From a virus: a stretch of 61,044 nt of DNA. A program made the translations under genes and the position numbers. Below are positions 6,032 to 13,081 of the stretch, one piece after another. The DNA is taken from positions 1-61,044 of IMG/VR virus record IMGVR_UViG_3300025133_000003. One strand, written 5' to 3'. The notes under the pieces were generated by a model, which had not been told where the DNA came from, did not search any database, and saw nothing but the letters and a program-made list of their open reading frames with translations. Position 1 is the stretch's first letter; every line of letters begins with the position of its first letter.

Positions 6032-6172
6032 CTACGCGATGGCGTGGAACTGGACGGCGAGGCCGGCATCCACGTGAACGTGGGGCACGACCAGAATGAA
6101 CGACGCACGGGCCGGGGGATCCGGGGTGAACGTCGCGGGGCCGAAAGACCAGGGGAACATGATGTCGGGCAT
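6032..6172 (-). CDS. 46-residue hypothetical protein
   Basis: A short frame beginning MPDIMFPWSFGPATF and ending HAIA, led by GAGGTACACCACATG, the array's leader motif. It is Pro/Phe-rich with hydrophobic strands (FILVVPHVHVDAGLAVQF). Its position exactly between a leader and a cassette hairpin supports it as a gene despite its size. Confidence 0.6.
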   Translation of the reverse strand: MPDIMFPWSFGPATFTPDPPARASFILVVPHVHVDAGLAVQFHAIA

Positions 6173-6318
6173 GTGGTGTACCTCGTGGTGTGATCCCCAT
6201 GGATGGGGATCGTGGTGTCAGTCTCCAGCGGACTCAGCAGCCATCCAGCGGACCGGATGACTCTTGGGTCCGGCCGAGGGACCGAAGTCCCCCGGCGCGG
6301 ATGGTTCCCCCTTTCCCC
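6173..6318 (-). repeat. Intergenic cassette with divergent hairpins
   Basis: Palindrome GATCCCCATGGATGGGGATC at 6192-6211, then CCAGCGGActcagcagccaTCCAGCGG-type repeats and a hairpin with arms GGTCCGGC/GCCGGACC near 6255-6290. It follows the stop at 6319. Confidence 0.7.
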
Positions 6319-7272
6319 CTAGGCAGCCGCTTCAACCGGCGGGAGGTTGGCGGCGGCCTCGTCCAGAGCGGACGAGTCGACGTCTTCGGAGACCTCGGGC
6401 ATGACGGACACGACAGTGAACGTCGCAGCCTCGCCCTTGGCACCCTTGACCAGGTTGCTCACGACCGCGATCCGGCCGCAGACGCACTCGATCGACAGCC
6501 GGCTCCAGAGGCTGTAGGGCAGCGACGGGAGCGTCGTCACCTTGCAGCCGCACTGGTAGGACACGGACGGGTCGGCCTTGCGAGTCGCCTCGTTCGTCGC
6601 GCGCTTCTCCGCGCGTTCCTTGCGAGCCTTCTTGACCGCAGCAGTCGCCTGCTTGACGGTCATTTCGACCTTGGCGCCGTCCTTGCCAGCCTTGACCGGG
6701 AAGCGGACGCGGCCGCCAGCCACGATCCCGTCGAGCTTCGCGCCGTGGGCGTCCAGCTTCAGGGTCTTGGCAAGCGCCGGAGTGATCCCGATCGGGCCGA
6801 AGCCACGAATCTGATCCTCGTCGTCCTTGGCGTAACGACCGATGATGAAACCGATCGTTTCCAGGGCGACGCACTCCTCCTGCGTCCAATCCCGGCCCCG
6901 CTTCCCACCGGTCGTCAGACCGAGGGACGTGCGGACACCGTGCAGAGCGATCATGGCGAGGCTCTGAACGATGTACGCGTGACCGCGATGCATCGGGTAG
7001 AGACCCAGGAAGTACCGCTCACGCGTCACGTCGCCATTCATCCAAGGATGATCGGCATCGTGGGTCATGCGCTGGACCGACAGGCTGTCGCCCGACTGTT
7101 CGTAGCCGGCCGACAGGCCGGTCAGGAACGCGGGGTTAGCCTTGGCCTTGGTGTACTCGGGCAGCTTCACGATCATGCCGTGGATCATGACGATCCAAGC
7201 CTGAAGCATGGAGAGCATCTTGCCCGGGTCCGTGACCTTGGCCTTGGGGGTGTTGGTGTTGGTGTTGGACAT
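6319..7272 (-). CDS. Hypothetical protein with C-terminal zinc ribbon, 317 aa
   Basis: The start ATG at 7272 has GGAGGA seven bases upstream, and the protein begins MSNTNTNTPKAKV, the shared array N-terminus. Residues 25-150 are helical and hydrophobic in places. Residues 200-245 are Lys/Ala/Arg-rich. The C-terminal part has YQCGCK ... IECVCG (CxC and CxCG about 17 residues apart), as in zinc ribbons that end SprT-like proteins. However, no HExxH site was found, so it should not be called a peptidase. It is the first gene downstream of the long noncoding RNA and may share its transcript. Confidence 0.8.
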   Translation of the reverse strand: MSNTNTNTPKAKVTDPGKMLSMLQAWIVMIHGMIVKLPEYTKAKANPAFLTGLSAGYEQSGDSLSVQRMTHDADHPWMNGDVTRERYFLGLYPMHRGHAYIVQSLAMIALHGVRTSLGLTTGGKRGRDWTQEECVALETIGFIIGRYAKDDEDQIRGFGPIGITPALAKTLKLDAHGAKLDGIVAGGRVRFPVKAGKDGAKVEMTVKQATAAVKKARKERAEKRATNEATRKADPSVSYQCGCKVTTLPSLPYSLWSRLSIECVCGRIAVVSNLVKGAKGEAATFTVVSVMPEVSEDVDSSALDEAAANLPPVEAAA

Positions 7273-7355
7273 AAGTCCTCCGTGGTGCGTCCCTGTTAGC
7301 TGCGGCAGCCCGGGACCGTGGCTGCCGCCCTGATCCCCATGGATGGGGATCGAAG
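7273..7355 (-). repeat. Cassette variant between noncoding RNA and first array gene
   Basis: Contains the palindrome GATCCCCATGGATGGGGATC (7332-7351) and a hairpin with arms GGCAGCC/GGCTGCC around a nine-base loop. Here the gene uses a real Shine-Dalgarno sequence instead of the usual leader, although GCACCAC remains. Confidence 0.75.
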
Positions 7356-7359
7356 TCTG

Positions 7360-8063
7360 AAGGGCTCCGCGCACCACACGCACAGCGCCGGCATGTATCA
7401 CCGACTGCCCTTCCGTCTGTCGTTGTCCACGGAACCAAAGCCCCGTGGTTTCACACTGCCGACCCAACGGGGCCGACACCGATTCATGACTTGCTTCGCT
7501 GTGCACGTGCTTTGACCGACGAACGTCGGCTGCCTTCGTGCGGACACTGCATCCCCGATCCGTTAGGAAACCGGGTCCGGTCGGCAGCCCTGAGGACTGC
7601 CAGTCACTGTCAGTGAACTACTGCGCGGCCCCGTGCGATTGGGGCGGCCTACAGCGGCGGATGTTTCAAACGCAACGGCCGAAGCCGTCATCCGCTTGCG
7701 CCCCCCGGATCGGCCGGAGGGTCGCGCGCTGAACAGGGGTCAACGGGACCGTCCATGGTCCCTGCCCTGCTCTCCTGTATCCACGATGACTCCCTCGGCA
7801 CTGTCTACCCCGTGTCACACCGTCGTGGCTCCGGCAGCCTCCGCTGCCCTTACTCATCGGCTAGCCGCTTGTGCGCGGTATGCCGGCCTTGTCGTGCTCT
7901 GCAAGGGGTCGGGGACTCGCTTGTCCCGTCCCCCGGTTCCGGTCTGCGTGCTGCTCTCCTCCGGGGCCGGTCCGCATCGCGGGGGCCGGCATCGCCCGGT
8001 AGGTCATGAGGGAACACGCGTCGCCGTAGCGTCGTGTGGGGTGCCCGTTGTCGGGGGGGTCAT
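7360..8063 (-). ncRNA. Candidate long structured noncoding RNA (~700 nt)
   Basis: No frame here looks coding, yet the minus strand is dense in short stable hairpins. These are GACGGC-UUCG-GCCGUU (a C(UUCG)G tetraloop, near 7671-7690), GGGACC...GGUCCC (7745-7762), GGCAGC-ggag-GCUGCC (7834-7849), GCCCC...GGGGC (about 7627-7646), CCACGG...CCGUGG (7430-7449) and CCGA...UCGG (about 7517-7530). A boxA-like sequence stands immediately upstream (8064-8083), as in rRNA operons and other long untranslated transcripts. Size and setting recall phage-borne large RNAs such as GOLLD and ROOL, but I cannot match it to either. The ends are approximate, and the 3' end may run on into the gene at 7272. Confidence 0.55.
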
Positions 8064-8083
8064 CATTCGGTTTTCAAGGAACG
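8064..8083 (-). promoter_or_regulatory. boxA-like antitermination sequence
   Basis: The minus strand reads CGTTCCTTGAAAACCGAATG, very close to the TTCCTTGAGAACT / TTCTTTGAAAACT boxA of rRNA leaders, the site bound by NusB-NusE during antitermination. A CCGGU...ACCGG hairpin lies directly upstream (about 8087-8104). Its placement before a long untranslated structured region is what boxA is used for. Confidence 0.6.
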
Positions 8084-8108
8084 CTGCCGGTTCGTTGCCA
8101 CCGGCCCA

Positions 8109-8236
8109 CTCAATCTAGTCCCTACTCGTGTGAGGGACTTAGACGGAGCACCTAAGTGCCTGGAATTGCGGGGGTTTTTCAGTTGTTGACAGGGGCTCGA
8201 TCCCCATCGGTGGGTATCCACCTAAGTACCTGAAAT
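8109..8236 (-). promoter_or_regulatory. Probable promoter/operator region of the noncoding RNA
   Basis: Two direct repeats CACCTAAGTxCCTGxAAT occur at 8149-8166 and 8219-8236, 70 bp apart. A degenerate palindrome GATCCCCATCGGTGGGTATC (8199-8218, one mismatch in the arms) lies between them, and an AGTCCCT...AGGGACT hairpin follows at about 8116-8140. No clear -35/-10 pair is visible, so the promoter itself is not located. Confidence 0.4.
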
Positions 8237-8524
8237 CATTGAGGAAATGCCAGGGGGGTACCTGGCGCTGTCCAGCCGGTTGCGCTGTCCGGCCTATCAA
8301 TGACAGGTCGCCGATAGACCGTGAACGCTGTACGTCGACCCGAATCTTTTTTGAGGAAGCCGCGTGTCAACCTCTCACCCACCCCCCCGGGGGGGTCCGA
8401 TGACCGGTCTTTTATATGGCCCTTCAGCCAGACGATCGGGACACACCCATCCCTTCGTCGCGCCCGTAGAGGTAGGGATCGACCCCAGGGGCTTGGCGCT
8501 CCCGTCAGGGCTCTGCTCTTCTAC

Positions 8525-8634
8525 GGACGCCTAAGAACAGAATTGAAAAGGTTCTTCAGCTCCACGTCCTCTCCCCACCGGTCCCACAGGCCTGTGGAGC
8601 TCCAAACCCCTGAAGATTCTGTTCTTAGGCGTCC
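8525..8634. repeat. 110 bp element with 19-base perfect terminal inverted repeats
   Basis: Left arm 8525-8543 (GGACGCCTAAGAACAGAAT) and right arm 8616-8634 are exact reverse complements. Inside, AGCTCCAC (8558-8565) pairs with GTGGAGCT (8594-8601), and CTTCAG pairs with CTGAAG. It could fold into one long cruciform or RNA hairpin. It may be a replication origin, a miniature mobile element or a regulatory RNA. No target-site duplication is evident. Confidence 0.75.
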
Positions 8635-8797
8635 GACGACGCAGGCACCCCTGCCGGGATCGGCAGCTCCAGCTGGGGGGATGCGCAAACGAATCAGCGC
8701 CCCCACCCTCATCCCGGCGAAGAACCTCGAGGCCTCGTTGACCGATCTGCAGATGGCCCTCACCCTAGGGGAGGCGGACGGGCGGTGGGTGGATCCA

Positions 8798-8835
8798 GAT
8801 CCCCACTACCGATCGGTGGGTACCAAGGGGATCTC
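8798..8835. repeat. Degenerate palindrome with extended loop
   Basis: AGATCCCC and GGGGATCT enclose an inner CCCAC...GTGGG pair around TACCGATCG. This is a relative of the cassette palindrome with an enlarged loop, in otherwise gene-free DNA. Confidence 0.5.
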
Positions 8836-8861
8836 CACTCTGTCCGGGGCTGCAGTGGGAG

Positions 8862-8898
8862 AAGGGGTTGCTAGGGACCTTGCCCTAGGCAACCCCTT
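8862..8898. terminator. Strong hairpin at the end of the gene-free region
   Basis: AAGGGGTTGCTAGGG (8862-8876) pairs with CCCTAGGCAACCCCTT (8883-8898) with one bulged base and a six-base loop, followed on the plus strand by TTTAAAT. It lies 146 bp beyond the stop of the minus-strand gene ending at 9044, so it could stop that transcript or one coming the other way. Confidence 0.5.
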
Positions 8899-9043
8899 TA
8901 AATAGTACGCGTTGATCCTCGCCGAGATTGCTCCAGTGGTACTTCCGCGCCAATGCTGGCGTCAGGGCTGCTGGGAGCTCCGAGCCTGGAGCTTGCGGAG
9001 CAGCTGGAGATCTGGGTCCAGGTACTCCGGATCCAGGGGGGAG

Positions 9044-9865
9044 TTACAGGGACTCGAGCCGCCACAACGCCAGCACCTCGGCCAGGTCCCAGCCCATCGA
9101 CGTGATCAGCTGCAAGACCGTGACGGGGCGCATCCTCCCCCGCTCCATCGAGGCGTACGAGTCCGGGGCGATCCGCAGGGCATCCGAGACCTCCCGGCCC
9201 CCGGCCCCCGACAGCTCCCGGACCCCGCGCAGCTGGGCCCCGAAGTACTCCCAGTGGGGCTTGTCCTCCTCGGTGCGCTGCAGATGCTTGATGGGGGCCC
9301 TGGACGACGGGAGCTTCAGCGCAGGGGGCGGTGGGGCCGGGACGCCCGCCAGCAGCTCCCCATCACCCTCGAGGGGGAAGACCGGCCCCAGACCTCCCCG
9401 GGGATCCATCCACAGCCCGCGCCACATCGCCTCGGGGCGAGCCGCCGGATCCAGACGGGGACGGTCCAGCGGCCAGGCCGTCAGATCCTCGGTGCGCCAG
9501 CTCGTGGCCTCGTACGGGAGGGAGCGATCCCCCAGCACGTCCGGCATGGGGCCCCCCGGCTCGTCGTGCTCAGCCCAGCGGATGAGCTCCGCGGTCTTGA
9601 TCATCTCCACCCACGCGCCCGACAGACGGACCTCCATCCGCTCGATGAGCTCCCGCAGGGGCAGCGCGGGCATCCGGGAACTGAGGGGCTCGGGGTAGCT
9701 CATGCGACGCAGGCAGTGCCGGCAGTACGACAGGTTCTGGGCCATCCCCGCCGGCGCCCAGAAGATCCGGCACCGGCCGCACCGGTACAGCTCCCCCAGC
9801 TCCGAGCCAAACCACACGCCGATCTTGCGGCCCGTGGTGGGGTCGTAGCCCCATCCGCGGCTCAC
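9044..9865 (-). CDS. Zinc-ribbon plus HTH (XRE-like) DNA-binding protein
   Basis: Encodes 273 residues. The N-terminal 60 contain CGRC ... CRHC, a probable zinc ribbon. The C-terminal ~65 residues (AQLRGVRELSGAGGREVSDAL...SYASMERGRMRPVTVLQLI) fit a Cro/CI-type helix-turn-helix with the typical Y-x-x-x-E-R-G turn. The middle is Trp/Pro-rich. GTG at 9865 overlaps the stop of the upstream winged-helix gene, so the two are coupled and probably form one regulatory operon. It is a likely transcription regulator of phage genes; the target is unknown. Confidence 0.75.
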   Translation of the reverse strand: MSRGWGYDPTTGRKIGVWFGSELGELYRCGRCRIFWAPAGMAQNLSYCRHCLRRMSYPEPLSSRMPALPLRELIERMEVRLSGAWVEMIKTAELIRWAEHDEPGGPMPDVLGDRSLPYEATSWRTEDLTAWPLDRPRLDPAARPEAMWRGLWMDPRGGLGPVFPLEGDGELLAGVPAPPPPALKLPSSRAPIKHLQRTEEDKPHWEYFGAQLRGVRELSGAGGREVSDALRIAPDSYASMERGRMRPVTVLQLITSMGWDLAEVLALWRLESL

Positions 9866-10170
9866 GCCAGCAGGGCCCGCAAGGCCTCCCGACCCTGGGC
9901 CGTGATCGCGTACTCCTTGATCGCGCGGCCCGCGCCGGACTTGCCCCGCTCCGCTAGCTCATCCGCCTCCGTGATGAGGCGATCGATCAGCCAGCCCTCC
10001 TTGGCCAGCTTGACCACGGTCACGCCCAGACGGTTGGCCCACGCGGCGCGGTCGTCCTGGGGAACCCCCTCCAGCAGCTCGTGCCGAGTCTGAGGACCGC
10101 CCAAGACCAGGCGGGCCAGCAGGCGGTGGGAGGTCGATCCGTACTTCAGGTTCTTCAAAGTGAGCTCCAC
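9862..10170 (-). CDS. Winged-helix DNA-binding protein
   Basis: Encodes up to 102 residues. The pattern RLLARLVLGGPQTRHELLEGV...RLGVTVVKLAKEGWLID and the C-terminal KEYAITAQGREALRALL fit a winged-helix (PadR/MarR-like) fold. The first possible start is GTG at 10170, but an in-frame TTG at 10158 has a better-spaced GGAG, so the protein may begin (M)KNLKYGS. It is divergent from the multi-winged-helix gene at 10333. Confidence 0.65.
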   Translation of the reverse strand: MELTLKNLKYGSTSHRLLARLVLGGPQTRHELLEGVPQDDRAAWANRLGVTVVKLAKEGWLIDRLITEADELAERGKSGAGRAIKEYAITAQGREALRALLA

Positions 10171-10332
10171 TCCGCGACTTGGTGATTCGCTGAGTGTATA
10201 CCAAGTCCTGATAGGGCATTGTTAGGGACCAGAACGCGGAACCCCCGGCCGACAATTAAGCCGACCGAGGGCCACCACGAGGGGACACACCACATGAACC
10301 CCTCGTCGGCAGAATAACGAATCGGAGTGGTT

Positions 10333-11817
10333 ATGTTCAGGATCGAGTTGGGGAATGACGACATTCGGGCTCTCAAGAAGCACGGATCCGTCAAAGGGAA
10401 GGCGCTCGCATCCATGGCCAAAGGCTTCGGGGGAACCCTCGAGCTGACCTGGAGTCCAGAGACTGCCGAGATCTACGGGGCCCCGGAGCTGCCCCCCGCC
10501 AAAGTCGAGGCCGAGGCCCGCGTCGCTCCTGAGCCGGAGCCGGTCGGCGCCGCCCCACTGCCCCCGGGAGCCAACACCGGACTCAAGGGGAGCGTGATGG
10601 ACTGGATCGCTCAGATGGAGCCGGGGACCCAGTTTGGTACCCCGGAGCTGCGCAAGCAGTTCGGGATCACCACCAAGGCCGCCAACAACGTCATGCGGAC
10701 CCTGGCCAAGGACGTGGTCAAGCGGATCGGCAAGTCCGGTCCCGGCCAGAGGGCGAAGTGGCTCAAGGAGGCTCCCGCCGCCGCCGCCGCAGCTCCGGCT
10801 CCCGCCGCGGTCCCCGCGCCTGCGCCGGAACCTGCAGCTCCTCCCAAGCCCAAGAAGCCGGCCCCCACGCGACTGGCGGTGCTGCGCGCCCTCAAGAAGC
10901 ACGAGCCGGCCACGCTCGCGGCCTTCCATGCGGAGATGGGCTGCACTGTCGGGGAGGCCCGGGGCTACGTCGCCAGCCTCTCCAAGGCGGGGCTCATCGC
11001 TCAGGGCAAGTCCGACCAGCTGTGGCGCATGACCAAGTGGGGGCGTCAGTACCTCAGGCAGCCCACCCTGGTGATCCCCGAGGGTGAGTTCGCCCGTCAC
11101 CAGGATCGGCTCGAAGCGACGGTGGAGGCCTACGGCCGATCGGTGTTCAAGAGCCAGTACACCGAGGCCACCAAGATCAGCGCCAAGCGGTTCTCCGACG
11201 TGGTCGATCTGAGCGACCGGCTCCGCTGGGTCAACCGCGAGGCGGGGCTCATCGAGCCTGTCGCCAAGGCTGAGACCGCGGCGATTCAGAAGCTGTCCCG
11301 GGAGCGCGTGATCCGACTGCTGCTCAAGGGACCCGTCTCGGCCGACCAGCTGGTGGCTCAGATCCCCGGCTCCACCCGCAAGCGCGTCCTGGCCACCCTG
11401 AACGCGGCCAAGACCGCGGAGCTGACCGAGGAGGCGGGAGCCGACAAGTGGAAGGTGACCAAGACCGGCGGGGTGTTGTACGCCCACGACCGCAGCGAAC
11501 TCAAGCTCGCCCCGGGAGCCAACGGGCGCAAGCGCCTGGAGGCCACCGCCGCCGGCATGGACCGCCCCATCAGCCGGGAGGAGTTCCTCAACGAATGCCA
11601 CGCGCGCGGCCTGAAGATGAGCCCCTCGCGGTTCAGCCGGATCGTCGGGGAGAGCCCCCAGCTGAAGTGGTTCCACCAGCCGTCGGGCCAGGTCGAGTCG
11701 GTCAAGAGCAACGGGAGCAGCCGAGCCCCCCGCTCCACCCCCACGCCCTCGCTGAACTCCATCGCCAGCAAGATCGGAGATGAGGCCCTGTCCAAGGTGC
11801 TGCAGGCCGGTGGCTGA
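10333..11817 (+). CDS. Multi-winged-helix protein (about five units), possible replication or packaging initiator
   Basis: Encodes 494 residues; ATG at 10333 has GGAG upstream. After an N-terminal ~70 residues, five helix-rich units follow, each with a helix-turn-helix-like core and a short wing. They lie at about 75-140, 175-245, 250-305, 310-375 and 385-445. The first two are joined by a long Ala/Pro linker (APAAAAAAPAPAA region, 145-172). Tandem winged helices occur in replication initiators that bind iterons, in plasmid partition proteins and in large repressors. No ATPase or catalytic motif is seen. It leads a plus-strand run of four overlapping genes. Confidence 0.7.
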   Translation: MFRIELGNDDIRALKKHGSVKGKALASMAKGFGGTLELTWSPETAEIYGAPELPPAKVEAEARVAPEPEPVGAAPLPPGANTGLKGSVMDWIAQMEPGTQFGTPELRKQFGITTKAANNVMRTLAKDVVKRIGKSGPGQRAKWLKEAPAAAAAAPAPAAVPAPAPEPAAPPKPKKPAPTRLAVLRALKKHEPATLAAFHAEMGCTVGEARGYVASLSKAGLIAQGKSDQLWRMTKWGRQYLRQPTLVIPEGEFARHQDRLEATVEAYGRSVFKSQYTEATKISAKRFSDVVDLSDRLRWVNREAGLIEPVAKAETAAIQKLSRERVIRLLLKGPVSADQLVAQIPGSTRKRVLATLNAAKTAELTEEAGADKWKVTKTGGVLYAHDRSELKLAPGANGRKRLEATAAGMDRPISREEFLNECHARGLKMSPSRFSRIVGESPQLKWFHQPSGQVESVKSNGSSRAPRSTPTPSLNSIASKIGDEALSKVLQAGG

Positions 11818-11905
11818 GTACGTTCTGACCGAGACCGACGAGGTACCCGAGGTGGTGCCGTTCATCCACTACGTGAACATGACCGCTGGAGCCCCTCCCC
11901 AATGA
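11810..11905 (+). CDS. 31-residue hypothetical peptide
   Basis: GTG at 11810 overlaps the end of the multi-winged-helix gene, and its TGA overlaps the next ATG (ATGA). The product is acidic (AEYVLTETDEVPEVV). The chain of overlaps on both sides is the main evidence that it is translated. Confidence 0.5.
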   Translation: MAEYVLTETDEVPEVVPFIHYVNMTAGAPPQ

Positions 11906-12360
11906 CTGACCTCTCTCTCCGCTGGTTCCGCGAAGGGCCCGCTTGGATTCTCCGGTGGGGCCCCGGGCGCGACTACATGGCGTACGCTGCCGACCCGGCC
12001 CTCATCACCTCGTACGGCGCATCGTTGCGGATCATCCCCGGGATCAGCGATGAGCACGATCCCCTCCTCGCACTTGCGATGGTGGTCGATCGCCCCACGG
12101 ATCCGACCCCTGACGACATAACGCCCGTTATCGGACCTCCCCGCACCATGGAACGCGCTGTGGTGTCGGGGGCCTTTGGGAAGCTGCTGGGCGTCCTCTT
12201 CGGGTACATGCGCGAGGGCGAGGGCTTCCCCGAAGCTGTCGCCCGCCTCCGCGCCGCCCTGGACGAGGCGCAGCATCCCGCCCTGAACGAGGAACAAGCC
12301 GACCGCCTCAGGGAGCAGCTCGCGACCCTTGGGTTTGAGTCGGCGGTGGAAGATGACTGA
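11902..12360 (+). CDS. Hypothetical protein, 152 aa
   Basis: ATG at 11902 overlaps the previous stop. The first half is Trp/Gly-rich and strand-like (WFREGPAWILRWGPGRDY). The second half is helical with acidic residues (PEAVARLRAALDEAQ...NEEQADRLREQL). No family recognised. The next gene starts inside its last codons. Confidence 0.75.
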   Translation: MTDLSLRWFREGPAWILRWGPGRDYMAYAADPALITSYGASLRIIPGISDEHDPLLALAMVVDRPTDPTPDDITPVIGPPRTMERAVVSGAFGKLLGVLFGYMREGEGFPEAVARLRAALDEAQHPALNEEQADRLREQLATLGFESAVEDD

Positions 12361-13048
12361 GATGGAACAGGACGAGCTGATCGAGTACCTGACGAAGCTG
12401 TGCAAGGACACGGGCGTGACGGTGATCACGGTCGAGCGCCTGAACGCGCTGTCCGCAGCCGTCAACGAGGGGGATCAGGAGGCGCTGGAGCTCCTCCTGG
12501 CGACGCGGGACGAGGACATCGACCTGTCCGACGCGCCCGACCGTGGGGCAGCGCTCCAGGCTGCGCGAGCCCTCCAGAGGTACAACGCCGCCCAGGTCGA
12601 GCAGATCAGCGCCCTGCTGGAGGGCTCGGGGGGATACGAGATCCCCGCCAAGGGCACCCTCGCCTACCTGCTGGACATGTCCTCGCAGTGCGCCCAGACC
12701 CTGGCCCGCGCTGAAGCCGATCAGGCCCAGGCCGACCTGCTGGACATGTCCTCGCAGTGCGCCCAGGCGCTGCTGAAGCTCGACACCGCGATCAGCTACC
12801 GCGAGGCCCTGGAGGTCAGCCACAACCTGATCCTCAAGGACCACGCCGCCCAGTGCCAGCAGCTGGAGGACCTGCGCGCCGATCTGGCCGCTGAGCGCGC
12901 CAACGTCGCCAACATCAACAAGGCGAATCAGGCGCTAGCTCAGCGGCTGTTGGACATGACCGGCCGAGCCACGAGCGCGGAGCAGGCTGTGCAGGATGCG
13001 GCCGAGGAGGTGCAGCGCACGGCTGCGATCAAGGGGCGGGAGTCCTAG
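12353..13048 (+). CDS. Coiled-coil protein with an in-frame internal duplication
   Basis: Encodes 231 residues, nearly all helical. Residues 165-230 form a probable coiled coil (QCQQLEDLRADLAAERANVANINKA). A 31-base stretch at 12667-12697 recurs exactly at 12736-12766, so LLDMSSQCAQ appears twice, 23 residues apart. ATG at 12353 overlaps the previous stop; ATG at 12362 is an alternative. The gene ends in a palindrome shared with the convergent terminase gene. The role is unknown; a scaffold, chaperone or packaging helper is possible. Confidence 0.7.
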   Translation: MTEMEQDELIEYLTKLCKDTGVTVITVERLNALSAAVNEGDQEALELLLATRDEDIDLSDAPDRGAALQAARALQRYNAAQVEQISALLEGSGGYEIPAKGTLAYLLDMSSQCAQTLARAEADQAQADLLDMSSQCAQALLKLDTAISYREALEVSHNLILKDHAAQCQQLEDLRADLAAERANVANINKANQALAQRLLDMTGRATSAEQAVQDAAEEVQRTAAIKGRES

Positions 13049-13081
13049 TCGTCCAGCTGGCGCGCGGCCCAGCGCGACTAG
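13045..13081. terminator. Bidirectional hairpin between convergent genes
   Basis: CTAGTCG (13045-13051) pairs with CGACTAG (13075-13081), and CAGCTGG pairs with CCCAGC inside. The arms contain the TAG stops of both convergent genes. There is no T-tract, so it may be a stop for both transcripts that does not follow the classical rule, or an RNA processing site. Confidence 0.5.

Noticed and set aside
5668-6108. A 146-codon minus-strand frame crossing 5.7-6.1 kb.
   Set aside because: It translates several cassette hairpins and palindromes, giving low-complexity Pro/Arg/Ser sequence, and overlaps the better-supported gene at 6032-6172.
1-6211. CRISPR array made of the GATCCCC repeats.
   Set aside because: The repeats are 20-base palindromes with whole genes between them, not 25-40 base repeats with uniform spacers.
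6319-7272. SprT-like metallopeptidase call for this gene.
   Set aside because: Only the C-terminal zinc-ribbon-like Cys pattern fits; no HExxH site was found.
7538-8118. Several overlapping plus-strand frames across the candidate noncoding RNA.
   Set aside because: They are Cys/Arg/Ser/Pro-rich translations of hairpins with no start signals; the structured-RNA reading explains the sequence better.
8342-8370. Promoter with TTGACA on the minus strand at 8365-8370.
   Set aside because: The -35 is perfect but the region 16-18 bp downstream (AGATTC) is a poor -10, so it was not listed as a feature.
8321-8905. Plus-strand frame of 194 codons in the gene-free region.
   Set aside because: It runs through the 19-base inverted repeats and the terminal hairpin, has no ribosome site, and its composition is not protein-like.
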